Shown here: one piece after another, positions 35,313 to 43,409 of the stretch
Layout of the letters: the number at the start of each line of letters is the position of its first letter
Numbering within the stretch: the first letter of the stretch is position 1
From: JAWKIW01 sp046331175
GTDB taxonomy: Bacteria; Actinomycetota; Acidimicrobiia; Acidimicrobiales; Acidimicrobilacustridaceae
Length of the DNA: 64,000 bases
NCBI GenBank assembly: GCA_046331175.1
Contig: JAXLRI010000011.1
Span: 1-64,000 of the forward strand
Direction of reading: 5' to 3'
Notes under the pieces: generated by a model
Seen by the model: only the letters and a program-made list of their open reading frames with translations
Databases searched by the model: none
Told to the model about the DNA's origin: nothing
Position numbers and translations under genes: made by a program

Positions 35313-35357
35313 CATCGGCGCCGTAGTCCTCAAGGCCCATGCGGTGTCGCGCCGATG
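35313..35357. promoter_or_regulatory. Inverted repeat before the CAP-domain gene
   Basis: CATCGGCGC (35313-35321) and GCGCCGATG (35349-35357) are perfect 9-bp arms, ending 8 bp before ATG 35366. An operator or leader hairpin; it supports 35366 over 35339 as start, since the latter would lie in the loop. Confidence 0.45.
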
Positions 35358-35365
35358 ACTTGGCC

Positions 35366-35851
35366 ATGACGTGCACGACCACCGCCGCGACCGGCTCCGC
35401 CGACACCGCCGCGCCCGCCCCCGCTCGCCGACGCCGCCGCCGGTTCGCCGCCCTGGCGACCCTGGCCGCCGTGCTCGGCCTCCTCTCCGCCGCCTGCGGC
35501 ATCGAGCAGCAGATGTCGGACCTCACCAACCAGGCACGCGCCACCTACCGGCTGCCGGCCTACCAGCAGAACATGGCCCTGTACTCGAAGGCGAGCGCCT
35601 GGTCGGTGCACATGGCCCAGGCCGGGGCCCTGTCGCACTCCAACCTGCCCGACGGCAACCCCTACGCCTGGCGTCGGCTCGGCGAGAACGTCGGCTACGG
35701 ACCCGACATCACCACCGTCCAGAACGCGCTGATGAACTCCCCGGGGCACCGGGCCAACATCCTCGACAGCGGCTTCCAGTTCTTCGCCATCGGCGTCTAC
35801 GACGACGGCCGGGGCCGGCTGTGGGTGACCGAGGAGTTCATGCAGGTCTGA
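35366..35851 (+). CDS. CAP/SCP-domain lipoprotein
   Basis: The 161-residue protein has a long Arg-rich n-region, a hydrophobic core and a lipobox LSAAC (about 41-45), then a CAP domain (about 48-161) with NQARATYRLPAY, the ASAWSVHMAQAGALSHS segment, GENVGYG, SPGHRANIL and a W/E-rich end. It should be lipid-anchored outside the membrane. CAP proteins of bacteria have unclear biochemistry, with cell-wall or lipid binding suggested. His and Glu of the tetrad are visible (LSHS, GENV, GHRAN). ATG 35366 is preferred; ATG 35339 would add nine residues. Confidence 0.88.
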   Translation: MTCTTTAATGSADTAAPAPARRRRRRFAALATLAAVLGLLSAACGIEQQMSDLTNQARATYRLPAYQQNMALYSKASAWSVHMAQAGALSHSNLPDGNPYAWRRLGENVGYGPDITTVQNALMNSPGHRANILDSGFQFFAIGVYDDGRGRLWVTEEFMQV

Positions 35852-35947
35852 GCGACGACGCTCCTGCTCCCCTCGGCCGGCCTGCGGGCCGGCCGAGCCG
35901 CGTCCGGGGTCGGACCGAGCCGCAGCGAGGGTCGCGGCGGCGCCGGC

Positions 35948-36628
35948 TCACGCCGGGGGCACGTCGGCGGCGGCCTGCTCGAGGGCCCGCTGGAGGCGGG
36001 TCTGCAGGACCGTGGTGGTGACGTCGCCGCGGGTGCGCTCGAGCACGGCGCGCAGCGCGTCGAGCGTGCGGCGCAGGCCACCGGTGAGGGCATCGGGGAA
36101 GTCGACGACGACCAGGGCGTCGTAGCAGTCGTCCATGCGGCCGAGCAGGCGCTCGCCGGCCTCGAGGTCGCCGGCCCGGAGGCGGTCGAGGAGGTGGCGG
36201 CGCAGCTCGCTGGCCGCCTCGGCCAGGCCCTTCATCCACGACGTGGGGGCGACGCCGAGCTCGTCGGGACCGGGCAGGTCGGCCGGCTCGGCGTCGGCGA
36301 TGAGCACGGCGACGAGGCGCGCCTCCACCATCTCCTTCTCGGCGTCGTGCAGGAAGCCGGCGTGCGCCACGGCGGGGAACGGCGCCACCGCGGCCTGGGC
36401 CTCGCGGATGGCGGCCTCGCTCTCGTCGGCCAGGGCCCGGGCGGCGTCGACGTCGAGGCGGTGGGCGGCGCGGATCGAGCTGCCGGCGGCGCGGATGGCC
36501 CGTCGGCACGCCGGCAGGGCGGACTCGCGCGCCTGGTGGGCGGCGCCGAGCTCGTCCTGGACGGGACCGACCAGGTCGGCCAGGCGACGCCGCAGCGAGG
36601 GCCCACCGGAGCCGGCCGGGTCGCCCAC
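35948..36628 (-). CDS. Translin-family protein
   Basis: The 226-residue all-helical protein has the translin pattern: an N-terminal R.AIRAAGSSIRAAHRL helix, FLHDAEKEMVEARL, a GLAEAASELRRHLLDRLRAG block and the C-terminal CYDALVVVDFPDA, GLRRTLDALRAVLERTRGDV. Translin and TRAX form octameric RNA-binding/nuclease shells in eukaryotes and archaea; bacterial members are less known and often mis-annotated as haloacid dehalogenase. Acidic residues of the TRAX catalytic face (E..E, D) appear present in the EKEMVEA helix, but activity is unproven. GTG 36628 lies 14 bp after the GLPR-like gene stop, so the two are co-transcribed. Confidence 0.75.
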   Translation of the reverse strand: MGDPAGSGGPSLRRRLADLVGPVQDELGAAHQARESALPACRRAIRAAGSSIRAAHRLDVDAARALADESEAAIREAQAAVAPFPAVAHAGFLHDAEKEMVEARLVAVLIADAEPADLPGPDELGVAPTSWMKGLAEAASELRRHLLDRLRAGDLEAGERLLGRMDDCYDALVVVDFPDALTGGLRRTLDALRAVLERTRGDVTTTVLQTRLQRALEQAAADVPPA

Positions 36629-36642
36629 GGGTCGGCGCCCGC

Positions 36643-37167
36643 TCAGCTACCGGACTGCTGCAGCCAGTACCCGGTGCTGGTGTCGACCGGCGCCGGGGCG
36701 GGCAGGTAGCGGACCTTCGCCTCGCGCTCGGCGCCGATGCGCTGGGCCCGGGCGAGCAGGACGACGTAGGCGCCGAGGGCCCCGGCGGTGAGCAGGAACA
36801 GCACGCCGAACACGGCGCCGACGACGAGGGCCAGCAGGCCGAACACGGCGGTGGCGGCGACGAGACCGACCAGGACGTCACGACGCCGGCGGCGGGCCTG
36901 GCGCAGGCTCATGGTGGCGGGGCGCAGGGACCGGCCCGGGACGTGGCCGTTGCCGACCACCGTCAGGGGGGCCCGGCGGGGGCCTCCGTCGGCGGCGGGA
37001 CCGGCGCCGAGGCCGGGCCGGGCGGGCGACGTGCGCTCGAGCACCGAGAGGTGCCGGGAGAACGAGGAGATCGAGTTGACGCCCCGGCCCTCGGTCCGGG
37101 AGCGCAGCCAGCTGGCGAGCACCAGCAGCCATCCGATCGCCACGATGAAGAGCAGCACGAATCTCAC
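36643..37167 (-). CDS. GLPR-like membrane protein near a moeA/glp gene
   Basis: The 174-residue protein has an N-terminal transmembrane helix (about 2-22), a basic cytoplasmic linker with NSISSFSRHLSVLERT (about 31-46), an RRRRR patch and two more helices (about 95-145). Its C-terminus is hydrophilic. In corynebacteria and mycobacteria a membrane receptor (GLPR) of a gephyrin/MoeA-like cell-division protein (Glp) is encoded near galU-moeA. Here galU and moeA lie upstream on the same strand, with a Moco cluster between. Identity is inference from topology and context, not clear sequence match. ATG 37167 is the start. The next gene encodes a translin-like protein. Confidence 0.55.
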   Translation of the reverse strand: MRFVLLFIVAIGWLLVLASWLRSRTEGRGVNSISSFSRHLSVLERTSPARPGLGAGPAADGGPRRAPLTVVGNGHVPGRSLRPATMSLRQARRRRRDVLVGLVAATAVFGLLALVVGAVFGVLFLLTAGALGAYVVLLARAQRIGAEREAKVRYLPAPAPVDTSTGYWLQQSGS

Positions 37168-37454
37168 GCTCCGGGCCTACCTTTTCCGTGCTCGTGACCG
37201 TAGTCACCACCCTCGGTGACCCGGTGGATGGTCGTGGTGACCATCCGGGCCCCCGGTGGGGTGGCGACCGCGTGGGGGTGGGTGCGATCGGCTCCGGAGA
37301 GCGGCCGATCGGCCCGTTCCGCCCGCTCGGTCGTCCCAGCGAGTTGTTACATTTCTACTACGACCGAAAAGGTTCTGCCACCTGGCGGGGGCACGCTGGT
37401 CCCTCGCCCGCAGGCCCGCAGCCGGCCGCTCGCCCGCCGGGCGGGGCCGCCCGC
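37168..37454. promoter_or_regulatory. Leader region with hairpin and AT-rich promoter candidate
   Basis: GGATGGTC (37226-37233) and GACCATCC (37239-37246) form an 8-bp stem with 5-nt loop. Further upstream, 37341-37377 is the only AT-rich stretch (TTGTTACATTTCTACTACG on the plus strand) and probably holds the promoter of the minus-strand GLPR-like gene. Confidence 0.45.
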
Positions 37455-38003
37455 TCAGTCCTCGAGGCCGAGCCCGTCGTCGCCGAGGGCCAGGTCGCCG
37501 GCCTCGGCGAGCGCGGCGGCGATGTCGGGCTCGCGGCGGTAGGTGCCGTTGCGGCCGCCGGTCTTCTCCCACAGCGCGATCTCGCCGATGACCATCGACC
37601 GATCGGCGGACTTGCACATGTCGTAGATCGTCAGGCAGGCCACCGAGCAGGCGGTGAGGGCCTCCATCTCGACCCCGGTGCGATCGACGGTCTCCACGTG
37701 GGCCTCGACCTCGATGTAGGTGTCCTCGATCCGGAAGTTGATGTAGACGGATCCCACCAGCAGCGGGTGGCACAGGGGGATGAGGTCGGGAGCGCGCTTG
37801 GCGGCCTGGATGCCGGCGACCCGGGCCACCGCCAGGACGTCGCCCTTGCTGATCGCACCGCGGGCCACCAGCGACGTGGTCTCGGGGTCCATCGACACCC
37901 GGCCCCGGGCCAGCGCCCGCCGGTGGCTGGGCTCCTTGGGCGTGACGTCGACCATGCGGGCTCGGCCGAGCGGGTCGAGGTGGGTGAGGCCGCGATCGGA
38001 CAT
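37455..38003 (-). CDS. moaC: Cyclic pyranopterin monophosphate synthase MoaC
   Basis: The 182-residue protein has the MoaC motifs MVDVTPKEPSHRRALARG, GDVLAVARVAGIQAAKR, LIPLCHPLL and a long VEMEALTACSVACLTIYDM block (His and Lys/Asp catalytic residues). With MoaA it converts GTP via 3',8-cyclo-GTP to cPMP, the first Moco intermediate. It is ~20 residues longer than usual owing to an acidic C-terminal tail. ATG 38003 (MSDRGLTHLD) is preferred over TTG 38012. It is the last gene of galU-moeA-PH-moaA-moaC and likely feeds the Mo oxidoreductase at 11.4 kb. Confidence 0.96.
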   Translation of the reverse strand: MSDRGLTHLDPLGRARMVDVTPKEPSHRRALARGRVSMDPETTSLVARGAISKGDVLAVARVAGIQAAKRAPDLIPLCHPLLVGSVYINFRIEDTYIEVEAHVETVDRTGVEMEALTACSVACLTIYDMCKSADRSMVIGEIALWEKTGGRNGTYRREPDIAAALAEAGDLALGDDGLGLED

Positions 38004-38091
38004 GGGCGGCAAGTGTAGGCGCGGCGCTCCGGGCGCCCCCCATGCGCCGGGCCCCCGATCCCCGCCCGGCGGCGCCCGATCTGCCGGCGGC

Positions 38092-39117
38092 TCAGCCGCC
38101 GATCTGGCTCATCGACCGGCCGGGCCGGACGAACACCGGCTGGCCGATGCGGTGTCCGGCCCACTTGGTGGCCACCGCCGCCTCGATGCGGGCGGCCAGC
38201 TCGTCGTCGTCGGCACCGGCGCGCAGCGGGCCGCGCAGGTCGTGCTCCTCGAGGGCGAACAGGCAGGTGCGCAGGGCGCCCTCGGCCGTGAGCCGCACCC
38301 GGTCGCAGCGGTCGCAGAAGGCGTGGCTGACCGTGGGGATGACGCCGACGTGGCCGCCCCCGTCGAGGTAGCGGAACCGCTCGGCCGGTTCGGCGCCGCG
38401 CCCCGGATCGGCGGGCTCGAGGGGGAAGGCGGCGGCGAGGTGGGCCAGCAGCTCGTCGCGCCCGACGACGTCGGTGCCGGTCCAGTGGCCGTCGGCGTCG
38501 AGGGGCATGAACTCGATGAAGCGCAGCTCGACGCCCGCGCCTCGGGCCCAGCGGGCCAGGTCGACGACCTCGTCGTCGTTCACCCCGCGCTGCACGACGC
38601 AGTTGACCTTCACCGGGTCCAGCCCGGCCGCCACTGCGGCCTGCACACCGGCCAGCACGCGGGGCAGGTCGTCCCGGCGGGTGATGGCGTGGAAGCGCTC
38701 GGGGCGCAGGGTGTCGAGTGAGATGTTGATCCGGCGCAGGCCGGCGGCGGCCAGGTCGTGGGCCAGGCCGGCCAGGCTGGTCCCGTTGGTGGTGAGGGCC
38801 AGGTCGACCGGACGCCCGTCGGGCGTGCGCAGCGCGGCCAGCTTGGCCACCAGCACCGGGAGGTGGGCCCGCACCGTCGGCTCGCCGCCCGTGAGGCGGA
38901 TGCCGTCGAACCCGAACCGCTCGACGAGCACCGCGGCGACGCGCTCGATCTCTTCGAAGGTGAGGACCTGGTCGCGCGGGAGCCACACCATGCCCTCCTC
39001 GGGCATGCAGTAGGTGCAGCGCAGGTTGCAGCGGTCGGTCACCGAGATGCGCAGGTCGCGGTGGACCCGCCCGAAGCCGTCGACGAGGGGGATCGCCGCC
39101 GGCGGGCCGGCGCTCAC
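38092..39117 (-). CDS. moaA: GTP 3',8-cyclase MoaA
   Basis: The 341-residue radical-SAM enzyme has the N-terminal cluster motif CNLRCTYC (about 31-38), LTGGEPT, and the C-terminal second [4Fe-4S] motif CDRCDRVRLTAEG...C. It ends in the conserved double glycine SQIGG. It cyclises GTP in the first step of molybdenum-cofactor synthesis. GTG 39117 overlaps the preceding PH-like gene stop (GTGA), so translation is coupled. moaC follows 88 bp downstream. No moaB, moaD or moaE is in the window. Confidence 0.97.
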   Translation of the reverse strand: MSAGPPAAIPLVDGFGRVHRDLRISVTDRCNLRCTYCMPEEGMVWLPRDQVLTFEEIERVAAVLVERFGFDGIRLTGGEPTVRAHLPVLVAKLAALRTPDGRPVDLALTTNGTSLAGLAHDLAAAGLRRINISLDTLRPERFHAITRRDDLPRVLAGVQAAVAAGLDPVKVNCVVQRGVNDDEVVDLARWARGAGVELRFIEFMPLDADGHWTGTDVVGRDELLAHLAAAFPLEPADPGRGAEPAERFRYLDGGGHVGVIPTVSHAFCDRCDRVRLTAEGALRTCLFALEEHDLRGPLRAGADDDELAARIEAAVATKWAGHRIGQPVFVRPGRSMSQIGG

Positions 39118-39683
39118 GCCGCCCGACCGCCGGGCTCGCCGCCGCGGCCCGGGCCGGGCTCGGGGAGGTCGTCGGCCCGATCGCCGGGGCGGCGCCGGTC
39201 GCCGTGCAGCGACCGCCAGGCCCGCAGCAGCACGGCGGCGTCGTCGTCGAAGTGGCGGTTGCGCACGAGGGGACCGGTCCGAGGCGCCGGCAGGGTGACC
39301 TGCTCGGTGCCGAAGGCGGTGACCGTCACCGTGCGGACGCCGAGCCGCCGTCGCAGGGCGACCTCGTCGACGGCCCACCACGGCACCACCCGGCTCCGGA
39401 ACCGCAGGGCCGACGGGGTGACCTCGACCCGGACGTCGCGCCGCACGACGAGGTCGAGCACCACCGCCACGACGGCGGCGAGCCCGGCCATGGCCAGCAG
39501 GGCCGGCGTGGTGCCCTCGGCGAGGAGCGCGCCCAGGGCCACCGGCGCGGCGCAGACGGACCAGGCCAGCGCGCCCACCAGCCACTGGGCGCGGGTGCGC
39601 CGCACCACGACGACGGCCGGCTCGGCCTCGGGCGAGGGCTCGACCGGTCCGCCGGGCTCGCTCGGGGCGGGGGCGGGGGCCAC
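39114..39683 (-). CDS. Small membrane protein with PH-like domain, in the Moco operon
   Basis: The 189-residue protein has a Pro/Glu-rich start, two transmembrane helices (about 33-52 and 58-79) and a cytoplasmic bPH-like beta domain (about 80-160: VRVEVTPSALRFRSRVVPWWAVDEVAL). A Gly/Pro/Asp-rich tail ends it. Such two-helix plus PH modules are frequent in Actinomycetota and of unknown function. GTG 39683 is the start. Its stop overlaps the moaA start, suggesting co-expression rather than a clear Moco role. I see no catalytic motif. Confidence 0.75.
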   Translation of the reverse strand: MAPAPAPSEPGGPVEPSPEAEPAVVVVRRTRAQWLVGALAWSVCAAPVALGALLAEGTTPALLAMAGLAAVVAVVLDLVVRRDVRVEVTPSALRFRSRVVPWWAVDEVALRRRLGVRTVTVTAFGTEQVTLPAPRTGPLVRNRHFDDDAAVLLRAWRSLHGDRRRPGDRADDLPEPGPGRGGEPGGRAA

Positions 39684-39782
39684 GGCGGCAGCCTACCGGG
39701 GCCCCTCGCCGAGGGACCCGCCCGAGCCGCCGCGCGATCCGGCTGCGCTCCTGGCCGCGATCCGGCGCCGCGACGCGGGCCG

Positions 39783-41042
39783 TCAGCGCCGGCCGAGGAG
39801 GCGCACGGCGACCCGGTCTCCCACCGCCGCCCCGTCGCCGTCGGGCAGCACGACCAGCGCGTCGGCATCGGCCATGGCGGTGAGGTGGTGCGAGCCCTGG
39901 GCGCCGGCCGAGGTGACGCGGTAGGTGTCGGCGGCGGCGTCCCAGCGGCACACCGCCCGCACGAAGTGGGTCTTGCCGTCGGGACGACGGCGCAGCGCCT
40001 CGTCGGCCACCGCCGACACCAGCGGGCGGTCGAGGTCGTCGTCGGCGTGGCCCGCCATGCGGCGCAGGCCGGGGCGGGCGAACAGCTCGAACGACACCAG
40101 CGACGACACCGGGTTGCCGGGCAGGCCGAACACCGGCACCACCGCCGAGCCGTCGGGCCGGGCGACGGTGCCGAAGGCCAGCGGCTTGGCCGGCTTGATG
40201 GCCACCTGCATCCAACGCATGTCGCCGACGCGGTCGAGCACGACCTTCACGTAGTCGAAGTCGCCCATGCTGACCCCGCCGCTCGTGACCACCGCATCGC
40301 AGCGGGCCACCCCGTCGGCCACCGCGTCGGCGATGGCGGCTTCGTCGTCGGCCACCAGCCCGAGGTCGACCGTCGGGAAGCCGGCATCGGCCAGGGCGGC
40401 GAGCAGGGCGAGGCGGTTCGAGTCGTGGATCTGGCCCGGCGCCAGCGGGCGGCCCACGGGCACCAGCTCGTCGCCGGTCGAGAAGACCCCGACCACCGGA
40501 CGCCGGTGCGCGAGGACCTCGGCCCGCCCGACCCCGGCCAGCACGCCCAGGTGGGCGGGGCCGAGCACGGTGCCCGGGGCGAAGACCTCGTCGCCGGGCC
40601 GGAGGTCGTCGCCGGCCGGCCGGACGTGGCGGCCGGGCTCGGCCTCGAGCGAGATGGCGACGACGTCGCCGGTGGTGCGGGTGGCCTCGACCGGCACCAC
40701 CGCGTCGGCGCCCGGCGGCATCGGCGCGCCGGTCATGATCCGCAGTGCCTCGCCGGCCCCGAGCGGGCGGTCGAGGGCGGCGTCGGGCGCCATGCCGGCC
40801 CGCATGGTGCCGACGATGCGCAGCTCGACGGGGGCCTCGTCGCCGGCGCCGGCGGTGTCGGCGGCCCGCACGGCGAAGCCGTCCATGGCGGTGTTGGCGA
40901 AGGGCGGGATCGGACCGGGCGCGACCACCGGCTCGGCGAGCACGCACCCGGCGGCCTCGGCCAGCGCCACCGTCACCGGGACCGCCGGCGGGCAGCGATC
41001 GAGGACGTGGCGACGGGCCTCGTCGAGCGGGAGGAGGGCCAC
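39783..41042 (-). CDS. moeA: MoeA/gephyrin-like molybdopterin molybdotransferase (possible Glp)
   Basis: The 419-residue protein has all MoeA landmarks: ANTAMDGFAVR, RIMTGAPMPPGADAVVPVE, GVFSTGDELV (about 185-194), VTSGGVSMGDFDYVK and GLPGNPVSS. It inserts molybdate into adenylylated molybdopterin. In corynebacteria a MoeA paralog next to galU (Glp) instead organises cell division with the receptor GLPR. The position here, 35 bp behind galU, fits either or both. No second moeA is in the window to separate the roles. GTG 41042 starts VALLPLDEA. Confidence 0.93.
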   Translation of the reverse strand: MALLPLDEARRHVLDRCPPAVPVTVALAEAAGCVLAEPVVAPGPIPPFANTAMDGFAVRAADTAGAGDEAPVELRIVGTMRAGMAPDAALDRPLGAGEALRIMTGAPMPPGADAVVPVEATRTTGDVVAISLEAEPGRHVRPAGDDLRPGDEVFAPGTVLGPAHLGVLAGVGRAEVLAHRRPVVGVFSTGDELVPVGRPLAPGQIHDSNRLALLAALADAGFPTVDLGLVADDEAAIADAVADGVARCDAVVTSGGVSMGDFDYVKVVLDRVGDMRWMQVAIKPAKPLAFGTVARPDGSAVVPVFGLPGNPVSSLVSFELFARPGLRRMAGHADDDLDRPLVSAVADEALRRRPDGKTHFVRAVCRWDAAADTYRVTSAGAQGSHHLTAMADADALVVLPDGDGAAVGDRVAVRLLGRR

Positions 41043-41077
41043 GGCGACGGGGCGGGTGGATCGGGGTCCCGGCGCCG

Positions 41078-41971
41078 TCAGGCCAGGCCGCGCCGCTGCA
41101 CCAGGTCGACGAGGAAGGCCCGGAACTCGGGGCCGAGGTCGTCGCGGTCGATGGCGATCTCGACGGTGGCCCGCAGGTAGTCGATCTTCTTGCCGATGTC
41201 GTAGCGACCCTCGGAGAAGCAGTACCCGTAGACGTCCTGGTCGGCCAGCAGGATGGCGATGGCGTCGGTGAGCTGGATCTCGCCGCCCACGCCCGGCTTG
41301 ACCTGCTCGAGCGCCTCGAAGATCTCGGGCGTGAAGACGTAGCGGCCCATCACCGCCAGGTTCGACGGGGCGTCGGCCGGCGCCGGCTTCTCGACGATGT
41401 CGAGCACCTTCACCAGGCGCTCGTCGTCGGGCACGGCCTCGGGCCGGACGCAGCCGTACGACGAGATCTCCTGGAGGGGGAACTCGGCGAGGGCCACGAC
41501 CGACTGGCCCCGCTGCTGGTAGGTGCTGATCATCCCCTCGAGCACCTCGGAGCGCCGGTCCATGATGTCGTCGCCCAGCATCACGACGAAGGGGTTGTCG
41601 CCCACGTGCTTGCGGGCCACCGACACGGCGTGGCCGAGGCCGAGCGGCTCGCCCTGGCGCACGTAGTGGATGTCGGCCATCTCGGCCAGCGCCTGGATCT
41701 CGCCGAGGTCGTGCACCTTGCCCTTCTGCTCGAGGTAGTACTCGAGCTCGAAGTTGCGGTCGAAGTGGTCCTCGAGGGTGCGCTTCCCGCGGCCGGTGAT
41801 GATCAGGATGTCGGTGATGCCGGCCCGCACGGCCTCTTCCACGACGTACTGGATGGCCGGCTTGTCGACGACCGGCAGCATCTCCTTGGGCTGGGCCTTG
41901 GTGGCCGGGAGGAACCGGGTGCCGAGCCCGGCCGCCGGGATGACGGCCTTGGTGACCTGCTGTCCGCTCAC
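41078..41971 (-). CDS. galU: UTP-glucose-1-phosphate uridylyltransferase GalU
   Basis: The 297-residue enzyme has the nucleotide loop AVIPAAGLGTRFLPATKAQ (about 9-27), KPAIQYVVEEA, QGEPLGLGHAV and GGEIQLTDAI of GalU. It makes UDP-glucose for cell-wall and storage glycans. GTG 41971 (MSGQQVTK) is the start. It is the first gene of a long minus-strand series galU-moeA-PH-moaA-moaC. The 221-bp region to the divergent fmdB gene carries a CIRCE element. Confidence 0.97.
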   Translation of the reverse strand: MSGQQVTKAVIPAAGLGTRFLPATKAQPKEMLPVVDKPAIQYVVEEAVRAGITDILIITGRGKRTLEDHFDRNFELEYYLEQKGKVHDLGEIQALAEMADIHYVRQGEPLGLGHAVSVARKHVGDNPFVVMLGDDIMDRRSEVLEGMISTYQQRGQSVVALAEFPLQEISSYGCVRPEAVPDDERLVKVLDIVEKPAPADAPSNLAVMGRYVFTPEIFEALEQVKPGVGGEIQLTDAIAILLADQDVYGYCFSEGRYDIGKKIDYLRATVEIAIDRDDLGPEFRAFLVDLVQRRGLA

Positions 41972-42020
41972 GGGGCGACCCTACCCCGCGTGCCGAGCGC
42001 ACCCCGGTCCCGGTCGGCCT

Positions 42021-42074
42021 TTCGGTCGGCGGGAGCCGGCGGGTACACTGGCACTCTCGATAGCCGAGTGCTAA
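42021..42074 (+). promoter_or_regulatory. Promoter overlapping a CIRCE (HrcA) operator
   Basis: TTCGGT (42021-42026), a 17-bp spacer and TACACT (42044-42049) look like a promoter. CTGGCACTC-N9-GAGTGCTAA (42048-42074) matches CIRCE (TTAGCACTC-N9-GAGTGCTAA) at 16 of 18 bases, with the right arm perfect. It overlaps the -10 and faces the fmdB gene. Confidence 0.8.
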
Positions 42075-42192
42075 CGCCGGGACCGCAGCGCCGGAGGCCC
42101 GGTCGCACCCGGTCGGTTGCGAACTTCACCACGAGCGCACCTCGGACCGCCGGCGGCGGACCGGGTCGCCCGCCCAGGGAGCGAACGAGCCG

Positions 42193-42543
42193 ATGCCCAC
42201 CTACGAGTACCGCTGCCGCGACTGCGGCACCCAGCTGGAGGTCGTCCAGGCCTTCACCGACGACCCGCTCACCGAGTGCCCCGAGTGCGGCGGCGACCTG
42301 CGCAAGAAGTTCAGCGCCGTGGGCATCTCGTTCAAGGGCAGCGGCTTCTACAAGAACGACAGCCGCTCGGGCTCGTCGTCGAGCGGGGGCGGCTCGTCGA
42401 GCACGTCGTCGTCGACGACCGACAGCGGGTCCTCCTCGAGCTCGTCGGACACCTCGTCGTCGTCGACGGGCAGCGACTCCTCGAGCTCCTCGACGTCGAC
42501 GTCGTCGTCGTCGAGCACCACCGCCGGCAGCACCTCCAGCTGA
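42193..42543 (+). CDS. FmdB-type zinc-ribbon protein with serine-rich tail (Ruc-like chaperone)
   Basis: The 116-residue protein has an N-terminal zinc ribbon (C8, C11, C29, C32) in the MPTYEYRC-type FmdB fold. A tail from about residue 57 is nearly all Ser, Thr and Gly. In M. tuberculosis the FmdB protein Ruc (Rv0991c), next to galU/moeA, is a redox-regulated chaperone whose zinc cysteines and disordered tail matter and whose gene is HrcA-controlled. The CIRCE site here and the galU neighbourhood support orthology. ATG 42193 has GGGAG upstream. The tail is far more serine-rich than typical. Confidence 0.85.
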   Translation: MPTYEYRCRDCGTQLEVVQAFTDDPLTECPECGGDLRKKFSAVGISFKGSGFYKNDSRSGSSSSGGGSSSTSSSTTDSGSSSSSSDTSSSSTGSDSSSSSTSTSSSSSTTAGSTSS

Positions 42544-42697
42544 CCGACCGGCCCGCCAGGGCCGAGCGCTCCTCGCCGCCTCGAAGCGGCCCCGCACCGC
42601 CTCGCCGCCTCGTCGCGGCCCCGCCGGGCCCGCCGGCCTCGCCGCCCCCCCCGGCCGTGGGGGCGGCCCCCGCCGACCGCCGCCCGAGGAGCCCGCC

Positions 42698-43333
42698 ATG
42701 CCCACCCCGCCGCGCACCGTGCTCGTGGCCCGCGCCCGGTGGTGGATGCGCCGCCGGCGGGTCGTGCCCCTCCTCGCCCTGGCGACGGTGGCCATCGGCA
42801 GCGGGCTGGCCGTGGCCGGCACCCTCGACGGGGCCGAGCGGGCGGCGGCGTCGTGGGGACCTCGCCTGCCCACCGTGGTCGCCCGCCACGACCTTGCCCC
42901 CGGTGACGAGGTGGGCGCCGACGACGTGGCGATCGACGACCGCCCGCCGACGGCCCGGCCCGCCGGCGCGACCGACGACGGGACGGCGGTCGTCGGCCGC
43001 ACCGTCACCGCGCCGGTGCTGGCCGGCGAGGCGGTGGTGGCCGCACGCCTGGCCCCCGCCGGCCTGTCCGGCCCGGCGGCTCGGGTCGGCACAGGTCGGC
43101 GGGCCGTGACCGTGCCCGCCCCGCGCGGGGCGGCCACGCCGGTGCGGGTCGGCGACCGCGTCGACCTGGTGACGGTCACCGACGGGGCCACCGTGGCCCG
43201 GTCCGCCACGGTCGTCGACGCCGGCGACGAGGGCGCCCTCACCGTGGCGGTCGCCCGCGAGGAGGTCGCCGCCGTGGCCCGGGCGCTCGGGGCCGGCGAG
43301 GTCCTGCCCGCGCTGGTCGGCGCCCGGCCCTGA
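42698..43333 (+). CDS. SAF-domain membrane protein (CpaB/FlgA-like)
   Basis: The 211-residue protein has an Arg-rich start and one transmembrane helix (about 25-45). An extracytoplasmic SAF domain (about 62-125, VVARHDLAPGDEVGADDVA) and a RcpC/CpaB-like second domain (about 130-211, VTVPAPRGAATPVRVGDRVDLVTV) follow. CpaB proteins help assemble Flp pili, but no pilus genes are here, so the role is open. ATG 42698 has a CGAGGAG site. It follows fmdB by 154 bp and may be co-regulated with it. Confidence 0.85.
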   Translation: MPTPPRTVLVARARWWMRRRRVVPLLALATVAIGSGLAVAGTLDGAERAAASWGPRLPTVVARHDLAPGDEVGADDVAIDDRPPTARPAGATDDGTAVVGRTVTAPVLAGEAVVAARLAPAGLSGPAARVGTGRRAVTVPAPRGAATPVRVGDRVDLVTVTDGATVARSATVVDAGDEGALTVAVAREEVAAVARALGAGEVLPALVGARP

Positions 43334-43409
43334 GGCGCGACCGGCGACGCCGGGTCCGCGCTGCCGCGCCGGCGGCCGGCGGCCCCGATCCCGAGCCGCC
43401 GGCGGGGGC

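Noticed and set aside
38004..38091. Moco riboswitch before moaC
   Set aside because: The gap between moaA and moaC is only 88 bp and no such conserved fold is recognisable.
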